NCBI GenBank assembly: GCA_900473415.1
Contig: UCLR01000020.1
Span: forward strand, 1 to 64,000
From: Hyphomicrobiales bacterium
Lineage (GTDB): Bacteria; Pseudomonadota; Alphaproteobacteria; Rhizobiales; Beijerinckiaceae
Reading direction: 5' to 3'
DNA: 64,000 nucleotides
This document shows positions 26,566-35,179 of the stretch, one piece after another; positions within the stretch are counted from its first letter, which is position 1; the number at the start of each line of letters is the position of its first letter. The notes beneath the pieces were generated by a model that searched no databases, was not told the DNA's origin, and was given only the letters and a program-made list of their open reading frames with translations. The translations under genes and the position numbers were made by a program.

Positions 26566-27648
26566 ATGACGGTACTTTCGCCGCCAGAGATAGACGAAAT
26601 AACAAGATTGCTACTGCGTGCGGTAGATTTCCCGCAACTGCGCCGCTTTGTCAAGCTAGCGACAGACGAAGATCTTGAGATATTCTTACCTGAGAACTTA
26701 GCTCTTCGCGATTCTATCTATAAGCTAATTGCAAAATTTGAGAAATATCAGATTACAGATCAATTTCTAGACGTTATTTATCGCGAGAAGCAATTTCAGT
26801 TCGAGTTGCGGGCATTCATTGCCGCGCGATATCCCGGCATCGCAGCGAACGAACAATTCATGCGCCGGTCCTATCTCGTCCAGGAACGCGGCCAGGATAC
26901 CGCGAGGCCGATGCCGGGCCTGGAGCGCGTCGTTAAGGGTGGAAACCCCTTCTTCGACCTGCGCGTCTGGCTCGACAAGATGTCGGCGCTCGAGCGCCAG
27001 GTTTGCCGGATCGAAGTGCAGGGGCAGGCCTTGGGCACCGGCTTCCTCGTCGGGTCGAATGCGGTCCTGACGAACTGGCATGTGGTGGAGGAAGCGCGGA
27101 AACTCGGAATCGACCGGGATCTCGGCTGTCGGTTCGATTTCCGGCGGCTGACCAATGGCCGTGTCGACGGAGGCTCATTCGTGGCGGTCTCGGCCGTCGT
27201 GGACGAACGACCTTGCAGCCAGGCCGAGCTAGGCGACGACCCGGACCTTCCACCGCCATCGGCGGCGGAGCTCGACTATGCCTTGCTTGGACTCAGCGTG
27301 CCGCAGGCGGAGCGTGGCTATGTCAGCTTGGCAACCGAGGCCCCGATCGCTCCGAACGGCTCGCTTGTGATTGTGCAGCACCCGGATGGACAGGAAATGC
27401 GTTTCGCGATCGACACCCAAGCCGTCGAAGGCTTCTATCACGAGGGACGGCGGTTGCGGTACACGACCAATACGGATCCCGGCTCGTCCGGATCGCCTTG
27501 CTTCACCATGCAACTCGACATCGTGGCGCTCCACCATCTGGGCGATCCCCGCCGGGGCCCGGCTAAATACAATCAGGGCATTCCTGTTAGCCTGATCCGC
27601 CAGGCCATCGCTCAGAGGCCGGCCGCGGCCGCGCTGCTAGGGCCTTAG
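26566..27648 (+). CDS. Trypsin-like protease with N-terminal effector-associated (EAD-like) domain
   Basis: 360 residues from ATG 26566 (GGGGAG about 12 bases upstream). Residues 1-92 are a six-helix-like death-fold candidate: LSPPEIDEITRLLLRA, DFPQLRRFVK, DLEIFLPENLA, IYKLIAKFEKYQI, FLDVIYREK, then LRAFIAARYPG. This pattern, ending just before an effector, is that of bacterial EAD domains used for homotypic coupling in conflict systems. Residues about 140-345 are a trypsin-fold protease: His172 (LTNWHVVEE), Asp237 (LDYALLGL), Ser308 (TDPGSSGSP). The N-terminal domain is encoded by AT-rich DNA (26701-26760 is 19 G/C of 60), the protease by GC-rich DNA (26941-27000 is 39 of 60). It starts a run of three closely spaced genes. 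Confidence 0.8.
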   Translation: MTVLSPPEIDEITRLLLRAVDFPQLRRFVKLATDEDLEIFLPENLALRDSIYKLIAKFEKYQITDQFLDVIYREKQFQFELRAFIAARYPGIAANEQFMRRSYLVQERGQDTARPMPGLERVVKGGNPFFDLRVWLDKMSALERQVCRIEVQGQALGTGFLVGSNAVLTNWHVVEEARKLGIDRDLGCRFDFRRLTNGRVDGGSFVAVSAVVDERPCSQAELGDDPDLPPPSAAELDYALLGLSVPQAERGYVSLATEAPIAPNGSLVIVQHPDGQEMRFAIDTQAVEGFYHEGRRLRYTTNTDPGSSGSPCFTMQLDIVALHHLGDPRRGPAKYNQGIPVSLIRQAIAQRPAAAALLGP

Positions 27649-27651
27649 ACG

Positions 27652-28977
27652 ATGTCCCTCGCCACGAGCTTCCGGCTGACGATTGGCGAGGCCGATAAAT
27701 GGCGGCAGCAGATCGTGCGCTTCGGCGACGCCACCGATCTCGCCGAAGCGCTGAGGCGTTACCCGGGAGCGCTGGGCGACAACGACATCGCGCTTTCGAA
27801 CGATCTCTCCGTGCGGCTCGAGGCATGCACCCGGCAAATCGCCCTTGAGAACGAGGACTTCTCACGTTCCTTTCTTCTGCGCGTGATCGAAAACCGTTGG
27901 GCCGTCGACGGCTTGCGGCGCGAGATCATCAGCGCCTCGCCCTCGCTGGTTCGCCCGACGACGAGCTTCGAAGAGCCGGTCAAGACCATCGTCGAGGCCC
28001 TTCAAGCCTTGCGGGCGCGCGTGCCGGCAAGGCCGAGCAACACGGATTTCGGCGATATTCGCGCGTTTTCCGCGCTGTGCCTCAATATCGCTCCGATTAG
28101 GCTCCTCGAAAGCGCCCTTGGCGAACTGGAGGCGACGAAGGCCCTGCGCGACCAGCTGCACTTCATACAGTTCGAGGGCAGGGAGTGGCTGGATCTGCAG
28201 CATCCCGGGGAAACGTCAGCCGGCCCGGCAGCGCCCTTGATAGGATTGGTGCTCACGGCTGCCCGAGCGATCGGCGCGACCCTCTTCGATCTGCCGATGT
28301 CGCTGCAGTCGCTGGCGCAGGGGTGCGTCGATGCGTGCCGAGCAGCGGGGCAGCGCTTGCAATCTGGCGACGCTGACGAAGTCGCATTCGCGATCGCGAC
28401 GTTGCGGTCACTGCTCGTCCGGGATCTGCCGCAGGTCACGGTAAGCCTGTTTGAGCTTTCGCGAGATCTGCCCTTGCGCGAGTTTCGGGCGCTCTTCACG
28501 GGCATGGACCAAGCCATTGTCGCGGTCGTCGAGCTCGGCGACACGCTGCGGCGGCGACTGATGGCGCAAACGCTCTGGCAGTCGGCTGACGCCAGCATCT
28601 ATTCCATCGAGCAGGCGATCAGCAATCCCACGCCGAGGCTGCTCTCGGATCTGACGGATCACGTGCTGATTCTGAGGCACTTCCTGCGTGCATTGCTGGC
28701 GCTCACGCCGCAGCAGCGCACCTTCGCGGCCGCTCTCCAAGAAGCGCTGCTGAGCTATGACGGGCAGCTCGCGGACGATGCCGAAATAGAAGCCCTCGCG
28801 GATGTTCCCGCCGCCTGGCTTCAGGCGATCGAGGAATTGCGCAACGGGGTTCGCGAAAAGGCGCTGGAGGAAAGCCAGAAGCTGAGCCGCGATCTCGGAC
28901 AACTGCTTGCATTGCGGGCGCCTTTGCAGGCGGTGCTGCAGCAGATACCGGACACCTGCAAATTGATGTTGCCGTGA
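27652..28977 (+). CDS. All-helical protein of unknown function
   Basis: 441 residues beginning 3 bases after the EAD-protease stop and overlapping the next gene. The whole sequence reads as amphipathic helices rich in Leu, Ala and Arg, without signal peptide or transmembrane helix. No catalytic motif, Walker A or metal site is visible, and I do not recognise the family. The arrangement between a protease with an adaptor-type domain and a membrane scaffold suggests a helical sensor or adaptor in the same complex. This is an inference from context only. Confidence 0.6.
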   Translation: MSLATSFRLTIGEADKWRQQIVRFGDATDLAEALRRYPGALGDNDIALSNDLSVRLEACTRQIALENEDFSRSFLLRVIENRWAVDGLRREIISASPSLVRPTTSFEEPVKTIVEALQALRARVPARPSNTDFGDIRAFSALCLNIAPIRLLESALGELEATKALRDQLHFIQFEGREWLDLQHPGETSAGPAAPLIGLVLTAARAIGATLFDLPMSLQSLAQGCVDACRAAGQRLQSGDADEVAFAIATLRSLLVRDLPQVTVSLFELSRDLPLREFRALFTGMDQAIVAVVELGDTLRRRLMAQTLWQSADASIYSIEQAISNPTPRLLSDLTDHVLILRHFLRALLALTPQQRTFAAALQEALLSYDGQLADDAEIEALADVPAAWLQAIEELRNGVREKALEESQKLSRDLGQLLALRAPLQAVLQQIPDTCKLMLP

Positions 28978-30863
28978 TGACAGAGCCAACGACTCTCCCG
29001 GCCACTCTGCCTTCCTCCGATCCGCTCGTCGCATTGCGGCGGCAGCACCAAGAATTGCTTGGACGTTGCGCAAGCGAGGAGCTCGGGCCGGGCGAACGAC
29101 ATGGCTTCATGAACGAACTTGTCCAGGCGGGACGTTGGGCCGCAGATGAGCAGGCGCGGTCTGCGTTGCGTCGCATGCTGTTCTACTGGGCCGCCGATGC
29201 CACGACGCGCGGTGAGTTGCCGAAAGAAGATGCTCCTCCGAGCTTGGCCGAGTACACAGGGGCAGCGGCTCCTCGGGATGATCTGCCGGTGGAGTCCAAC
29301 ACGGTCCGGCCGGCGAGTGTAGGCGAGCCCACGGAGGCGGCAGGAGGAGACAACGGGGTCGCCGCCGACGAGCCGGCCACCGAGGGGCTGAGCGTCCCTT
29401 CAGTACCGCCCCCGCGCCCAGCGGATACGGTAGTCGTGGCGCAACAGGACATTGGCCATCCACACTCGAACTTGTCTTTGAAGGAGGCGTTGGGCGGGAT
29501 TCTCGGCGAGAATCTCGCGAAGACGATCACTTCGGGGCAGATTTTGGCCACCGGAGGGCAAATTCTAACCGCGGGCCTCGAGGCCCTGCGCCATGCGACC
29601 CGCATGCCGAATGAGGCCCAGTCGGCGTCGGTCGACACGCCAGCAACAGCAGTGCCGGTTGCTGAAACGGTCGCCTTGTCGGATGTCGACGCGGTCGCCA
29701 GGGCCCGTGCGATCCTTCGCTTTTCAGCCTATGCTCGGCAATGGAGGCGCGCCGAGGAGAGCAGGCAGAAGGACTTCCTCCTCCACGGGAGCGCGCTCGC
29801 ACAGGCATCGCTCTACGTCGATGATGACGAGGACATCAGGGCTCACGTCCTCGCGAGCGAGTCTGCCAGGGACGAGAATTCGCAGCGCCTCGTCAGGCGT
29901 CAGCGACGCTGGATCACAGTCCTTTCTGTTGCGTGCCTCGCGGCTTTGGCGATGGCGGTTGGCCTGGTCGCTCTGACAGCTCGGCTGCACTTCAAGAGCA
30001 AGGAGCTCATCCAGTCGAACAAGGAACTCGTCGAAGCGCGTGAACGGGAAAAACTCGCGGAAGCACAAAGAGCGATGGCACTCCAAGCGCAGCTCGAGGC
30101 TGAGAGACAGAAGGTCGCGACGCTCGAAAGCCTGAGAAACCCGAACCAGGTCCGGAACCTCGAACAGCGCAGGGCTGAATCCACGCCCGCGCCCGACAGC
30201 AACGAAGTCATGGTCGATCGCGAGCAGAGACCCGAGGGGCCACCGGCCGTTCCGGCCCTTTCTGCAACTGCTCCCGCCTGTACGGGCTTTCTCTGGTTCG
30301 GCAGTTCAGCCGAGAGTCGACTGGCAGACAGGCGCGATCCGGCAAGTTTGCGCAGCGGCGAGGTCGTAGCCATAAGCTCGGCCAGTGATATATGGCTGAG
30401 AGCCGAGCCGCCGTCGACGCCTTATGTCCTGGCGCCACAGCTCGGCCTGGTGCCGGCGGGGTCTTCGGTCAAGGTCGCGGGCCCTGCTTTGCCCTATGTG
30501 AGACCCAGTGGCACGCAGATATGGGCGAGGGTCGAGGTGCCGCGACAGTTCTGCACGAACGTCTTCATTCAGTACATCGGCAACGCTGGCGCAATTCCGT
30601 CGCTGAAGTCCCAACTGGTGGCGATCGGGGTACAGGTGCCAAAGGCCGAAACGCGGAACGAGGCAAAAGGCAAAGCGGAGGTACGCTACTACTGGCAGGA
30701 GGATGCACCGATCTCGCGTCAAGTCGCCGAAGCACTGGCTACCTTCTCTCCTAACGGCAAGCCGCTACAGCTAACGCCGCTCCTTGATTTCCCGGAAAGG
30801 CTAAAACCGAAGCCTACGAACATCGAGGTCTGGATAGAATTGAAACAGGCGACGGCCGATTGA
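28977..30863 (+). CDS. Membrane scaffold resembling the tail of STAND proteins, without an NTPase
   Basis: About 628 residues. ATG 28977 overlaps the previous stop (TGATG); GTG 28974 is also possible. An N-terminal helical module (about 10-80; LVALRRQHQELLGRC, RSALRRMLFYWAAD) recalls the helical segment ahead of novel-STAND NTPases. After a Pro/Glu-rich linker, residues about 235-330 read DFLLHGSALAQASLYV, then SESARDENSQRLVRRQRR and a TM helix at about 318-340. This is the motif that precedes the TM helix after the NTPase in many NACHT/nSTAND proteins. No P-loop is present. A coiled coil (about 345-395) and a C-terminal extracytoplasmic domain with two Cys follow. Probably a membrane anchor of the EAD-protease complex. 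Confidence 0.6.
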   Translation: MTEPTTLPATLPSSDPLVALRRQHQELLGRCASEELGPGERHGFMNELVQAGRWAADEQARSALRRMLFYWAADATTRGELPKEDAPPSLAEYTGAAAPRDDLPVESNTVRPASVGEPTEAAGGDNGVAADEPATEGLSVPSVPPPRPADTVVVAQQDIGHPHSNLSLKEALGGILGENLAKTITSGQILATGGQILTAGLEALRHATRMPNEAQSASVDTPATAVPVAETVALSDVDAVARARAILRFSAYARQWRRAEESRQKDFLLHGSALAQASLYVDDDEDIRAHVLASESARDENSQRLVRRQRRWITVLSVACLAALAMAVGLVALTARLHFKSKELIQSNKELVEAREREKLAEAQRAMALQAQLEAERQKVATLESLRNPNQVRNLEQRRAESTPAPDSNEVMVDREQRPEGPPAVPALSATAPACTGFLWFGSSAESRLADRRDPASLRSGEVVAISSASDIWLRAEPPSTPYVLAPQLGLVPAGSSVKVAGPALPYVRPSGTQIWARVEVPRQFCTNVFIQYIGNAGAIPSLKSQLVAIGVQVPKAETRNEAKGKAEVRYYWQEDAPISRQVAEALATFSPNGKPLQLTPLLDFPERLKPKPTNIEVWIELKQATAD

Positions 30864-31255
30864 AGTAACCGATCGTCGAACGACGCACCGCGCGCTCAAA
30901 TCTCCTAGTGCGGCGCAATGGTGCCGTCGCCTCATCCTTGTCGGGTTCTTCTGCACGAGCCCGCCCGTCGGTTGATCTGAGGCCGCGTCTGAAGGAGGTT
31001 CGAAGCGGCGCAGCTGCCGGAACGTCTTGACACGAACTTTCATCTCAACTTCGAAAGTTGGCTTCCGGGCAACGGCCCAACTTCCACAATTGGCGCCAAG
31101 CAGGAGGTCGATTTGTCTCAATGCTTGAGATAACGTTGATGCGCCGACGCGAACCGCGCTAACGTGCGCTCTATCGGACGGCTAGCGCCCTCGTTCTGTG
31201 GACATCCAGGGAACCATACGTCAGCGCTCGACGTCGAGGCGGCAGGGGGAATGGC
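30864..31255. other. Intergenic region before the DyP fusion gene
   Basis: 392 bases with no gene I can support. A good ribosome binding site (AGGGGGA) ends 6 bases before ATG 31256. Promoter elements cannot be assigned with confidence. Confidence 0.4.
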
Positions 31256-34219
31256 ATGACGCGTCTTCATGGCCAAACGACGCCGGTCCCTGAACAATCG
31301 ATGTCGACCATCGTGATCCCTTTCCCGAGGGACCGAGTCGAGGCGGTCGACAAGTCTCTCAAGGATTCGATCCCGCTCCTTCGTAAGGGCGGCGAGATCC
31401 GCGACGTCTTGCGCGGCACAAGGGTGCACTTCCTCACGATCACAGTCGTACGCGGTGACGGCAACGAACCCACTCACCTCGTATTCGAGGTGAACGCAGA
31501 CGGGCCGGCTGGTCACGTCCCCGACCTGCTCGCGGGGAAACTCGAACCCTGGATCGGTCCATTGCTCGACACTGCCGGCGTGCCCTGGACAAAGCCCTTG
31601 GGCAGCTTCCTGGCCGGCCATGCCATCCGCACCGGCACCGGATTGTTCTCCGTGCCCGGTGTCGAATTCTGCGGAACGCCGGGCATGACGGTCGAACGCA
31701 TCGTCGCCGAGCGAAGGCTTTCCGAGGGGATCAGGGACCATCTCGACAAGAACCCGCCGTCATCCGAGGGGGCGCTCGAAACCCTCCGTCGCGTCAGGGA
31801 GCACGTACGCGGCGTTCCGGAACTCGCGAGAATGCTGGAACCGGAGGCCTATGCCTTTCCGCGGCTCGGAGCGAGCCGAAAGGAAACATTCGATCTCGGG
31901 CTGGTCGTGGGACTCGTGCGGGACGGCATATTCCATTTCACTTGGCCGCTGCTTGCGCTGTTCGGCGTCATTCTCTTGGGAGCGAGCGTGGCGGCCTGGG
32001 CGGCCGCAGGCGCGGCCGTTGGTATCCTGGTCTTCGTCGTTGGAACGATCGTGGCCGTCATCGTGCTCGTCGCATACCTCTGGCGCCTCTATGCGGGGCT
32101 GCGAAGGATGGAAGAGGAGAATTCGCCGGACGACACCCTGCCGAATCAGGACATTCTCGACGAGGTGATGAAACATGAGAACTGGTCGCAACAGAACCAT
32201 CTCGCCGGCGTGTCGATCATGCAGGCCGGGCGCTTGCGTGAGCTGACCCTGCGCGTCGCATTCTGGGTCATCCTTCAGATGGTGCTGCGAAAGTATCGCA
32301 AGGGCTTCCTCGGCGATCTCAACACCATCCATTTCGCGCGATGGGTGCGATTGCCCAAGACGAACAAGCTCCTGTTCTTCTCGAATTACGGGGGCAGTTG
32401 GGAAAGCTATCTGGAGGATTTCATCACCCGCGCTTCCAGCGGCCTCACGGCCGTGTGGAGCAATACTCAGGGCTTCCCGCGGGCCAGGAACCTCTTTCAG
32501 GACGGCGCGACGGACGGGGACCGCTTCAAGCGATGGGCGCGGCGACAGCAGCGACCGACATACTTCTGGTATAGCGCCTACCCCAATCTGACTACGGCTC
32601 GGATCCGCACCAACGCGACGATCCGGCAAGGCCTGTCGAACGCCTCGACCATCGACGAAGCCGCCGCATGGTTGGCGTTGATCGGATCGCGGGTACGTCC
32701 CGACGATCAGATTGAGACGGCCGAGGTCCAAACCCTATTGTTCGGCGGGTTGAGCAAGCATCCCCACTCCGCCTGCCTGGCGATAAAGCTTCCATCGTCC
32801 GTGAAGGCGTCGCGGGAATGGCTCCGCGACATGCTTCCCCAAATTACCTTTGGGGACGAACCACCCGAGGACTTGGTCGTTGTTCTCGCGATTACAAATG
32901 AGGGCTTGGGACGGCTCGGCCTCGCCGACGACGTCCGCGGACAATTCCCGACCGCCTTCCGCCAAGGGATGGCTCACCCGACGCGGACGAACATTCTGGC
33001 CGATACCGGCGACGACAAGCCTGAGGATTGGTTGTGGGGTTCGAGCGAGGCAAGCGCCGACGCTACGCTTCTGATCTACGCAAACGACGAGAAGCGGCTG
33101 GAGGTCGCTTGCCTCGATCTAGAGAAGCAGCTTGCAGACCGCGGCGGGAAACGCGTTTACCGTGTTTCGCTCGCCTCGCTGCCACCGCGAGCGCCAGGCC
33201 AAACGGGTATCCAATTGGGCAAGGAAGCGTTCGGCTTCGTCGACGGCGTCTCGCAGCCCATCATCAAGGGAACCCGTCGGTGGATGCGGGAGGCGGACGC
33301 GATCCACTCGGTCGCGCCCGGCGAGTTCCTGTTGGGGTATCCGGACAGCCGCGGCTTCTTCCCTCACTCTCCGAACGTCCCGGCGGAAGCCGATCGAAGC
33401 GATCGGCTTCCGCTAGCGAGTCAAGCGCACTCCCGAGGCGCGTTTCAAGCCGACTTCGGGCAATCCCGAAAAAGCGAGCCGCGCGATTTCGGGCGCAACG
33501 GCACTTTCCTGGTCATCCGTCAGCTCGAACAGGACGTCGAAGCCTTCCGGAGCTATGTCGCGGACGCCGCCGCGAAATGCGTCGGACACCCCGCGGTACC
33601 TGCCGCCATAGACACGCCATTGCTGCGAGAGGAATGGATCCGCGCCAAGCTCGTCGGTCGATGGAGCAACGGCACGTCGCTCGTGCGCTTCCCGCACCGG
33701 CCCGGATCACCGAAGGCGCGCCCCGACAACGAGTTCCTGTACGGTGCGGAAGATCCTCTCGGTGAACGATGTCCGTTGGGTGCGCACATACGACGTAGCA
33801 ACCCGCGCGACAGCAAGGCGCCGGGCTCCAAGGAAGAGATCGACATCGTCAACCGCCACCGCATCTTGCGCGTCGGGCGCGGATATGACGCGGCGGGAAG
33901 TGGCGCCGCGAACGAGGCGAGACCGGGTCTTCTTTTCATGTGCCTCAACGCCGACATCGAGAGACAATTCGAGTTCATCCAGCAGACCTGGGCCATGAGC
34001 TGGCAGTTCCACGGTCTGGAGAATGAAGTCGACCCCATTCTCGGCCGGGGCGTCGGTTCCGATGGAGGTGAACGGCGCCTGGCACGTCTTACGGTCCCTT
34101 CGCCCAACGGTCCGTTGCACCTCACGGGTCTAAGGGACTTTGTTCGGATGCGCGGCGGCGGCTACTTCTTCCTGCCGAGCCGGCGCGCAGTCGCTTTCCT
34201 CGCCGAGAGCGCAGATTGA
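31256..34219 (+). CDS. Membrane-anchored DyP-type haem peroxidase fusion
   Basis: 987 residues, two to three times longer than ordinary DyP enzymes. Residues 1-215 are a soluble N-terminal domain (VHFLTITVVRGDGNEPTHL). Two adjacent hydrophobic helices lie at about 222-275 (FTWPLLALFGVILLGAS and GILVFVVGTIVAVIVLVAYL). Residues about 340-520 contain IHFARWVRLPKTNKLLFFSNYGGSWES, perhaps a ferredoxin-like half of the fold. The C-terminal part is DyP: catalytic Asp at about 662 in FGFVDGVSQP, proximal His at about 844 in GAHIRRSNPRDS, and FMCLNADIERQFEFIQQTW near the end. DyP enzymes oxidise dyes, phenols or lignin-like compounds with peroxide. The membrane hairpin puts the enzyme at the inner membrane; no Tat signal is seen. 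Confidence 0.82.
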   Translation: MTRLHGQTTPVPEQSMSTIVIPFPRDRVEAVDKSLKDSIPLLRKGGEIRDVLRGTRVHFLTITVVRGDGNEPTHLVFEVNADGPAGHVPDLLAGKLEPWIGPLLDTAGVPWTKPLGSFLAGHAIRTGTGLFSVPGVEFCGTPGMTVERIVAERRLSEGIRDHLDKNPPSSEGALETLRRVREHVRGVPELARMLEPEAYAFPRLGASRKETFDLGLVVGLVRDGIFHFTWPLLALFGVILLGASVAAWAAAGAAVGILVFVVGTIVAVIVLVAYLWRLYAGLRRMEEENSPDDTLPNQDILDEVMKHENWSQQNHLAGVSIMQAGRLRELTLRVAFWVILQMVLRKYRKGFLGDLNTIHFARWVRLPKTNKLLFFSNYGGSWESYLEDFITRASSGLTAVWSNTQGFPRARNLFQDGATDGDRFKRWARRQQRPTYFWYSAYPNLTTARIRTNATIRQGLSNASTIDEAAAWLALIGSRVRPDDQIETAEVQTLLFGGLSKHPHSACLAIKLPSSVKASREWLRDMLPQITFGDEPPEDLVVVLAITNEGLGRLGLADDVRGQFPTAFRQGMAHPTRTNILADTGDDKPEDWLWGSSEASADATLLIYANDEKRLEVACLDLEKQLADRGGKRVYRVSLASLPPRAPGQTGIQLGKEAFGFVDGVSQPIIKGTRRWMREADAIHSVAPGEFLLGYPDSRGFFPHSPNVPAEADRSDRLPLASQAHSRGAFQADFGQSRKSEPRDFGRNGTFLVIRQLEQDVEAFRSYVADAAAKCVGHPAVPAAIDTPLLREEWIRAKLVGRWSNGTSLVRFPHRPGSPKARPDNEFLYGAEDPLGERCPLGAHIRRSNPRDSKAPGSKEEIDIVNRHRILRVGRGYDAAGSGAANEARPGLLFMCLNADIERQFEFIQQTWAMSWQFHGLENEVDPILGRGVGSDGGERRLARLTVPSPNGPLHLTGLRDFVRMRGGGYFFLPSRRAVAFLAESAD

Positions 34220-34554
34220 TCGATGGAGGCTTCCTAGGCGCGGACAGGTCGCGGACTTGGCGGCTACGCTTCGGCTGACTGGGCCAGCCGCTTCCGGACT
34301 AGCGTCGCAACTGATCGGGCGATCAATATGTCGAGAAACAGGCCTCTCGAACGCGGGAATCGAGTGGAACACTCACTTCATGCGGCTCGACTTGGAATGT
34401 CCACTTTCCGGCATTGTTCCAATGTCTGCAAAGGGCGCACCGCGGCCTCGAGCCTCCCGCCGCCGGTGGTCAACCAGCCCACGCATTGGGCTGGTCAAGC
34501 TGCTCCGTTGATGCGACTTCTGCCGTTCCTGCGCCACGGCTTGATATGGAGCTC
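34220..34554. other. Intergenic region, no gene supported
   Basis: About 335 bases after the DyP gene. No coding frame, terminator or RNA gene could be supported. Confidence 0.4.
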
Positions 34555-35130
34555 TTATGGGCGTGGCTCGATCCACCAATGCACGATGCTGGTTGCGTCT
34601 TGCCAGTATGCATGGGATGCCTGCATGCGCAGACGCTGCCGGTCGGATTCAGGCGACTTCACCACGATGCTGTCGAATAGGCGCCCTGTCCGTGCTCGCG
34701 CCGCGCCAGATGGCGCCCCTCGTCCCAATTGATACCGTCCCGAGAATAGTAGATCACGAAATGCCCCATCCCCGGTTCCGGGCCATAGGGCCCGCTACGG
34801 CCGTGGATGAAATAGCCTCCGTCGAAACCAATCATCTGGGGATTGCGGACGCGCAATGCGAAGGACGTCTTCGCAGGCGCACTCCAGTTGCGACCGTTGT
34901 CGCCCGTGATGCGGTATTCCAGCCTATCTTCCTCGTGCCGCATCGTCTCACCGGACTGGCAAAGCCGCGGCGTCAGGCCATAATGCGCCCCGACGCACTG
35001 CGGTCGCCCGAACCGGGCCGGGTTGTTGACGCAGGTGCGGCAGGTCAGCGCCACGCCCGGCCCAACGCCGGCATCAGTCCGCAGCCTCCGACATGCAATT
35101 TTAGCCCTGTGCCTTCGATGGCGTATTCGA
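34555..35130 (-). pseudogene. Sialidase/BNR-repeat-like protein remnant
   Basis: On the minus strand one frame reads YRITGDNGRNWSAPAKTSFA (a BNR/Asp-box, S/T-x-D-x-G-x-T/N-W), then RNPQMIGFDGGYFIHGRSG and IYYSRDGINWDEG, a second Asp-box-like segment, both typical of exo-alpha-sialidase folds. This frame stops at 34659 after GAYSTASW. Shifting by one base at about 34665 continues DSIVVKSPESDRQRLRMQAS and VHWWIEPRP to TAA at 34555-34557, so a frameshift has split the C-terminus. Upstream of about 35050 the frame also breaks up and the N-terminal half is missing. The left boundary is approximate. Confidence 0.6.
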
Positions 35131-35179
35131 GGATGGCTATCGGTCGCGATCATCGCGGCCTGGAATGGAGCTGTGCCCG

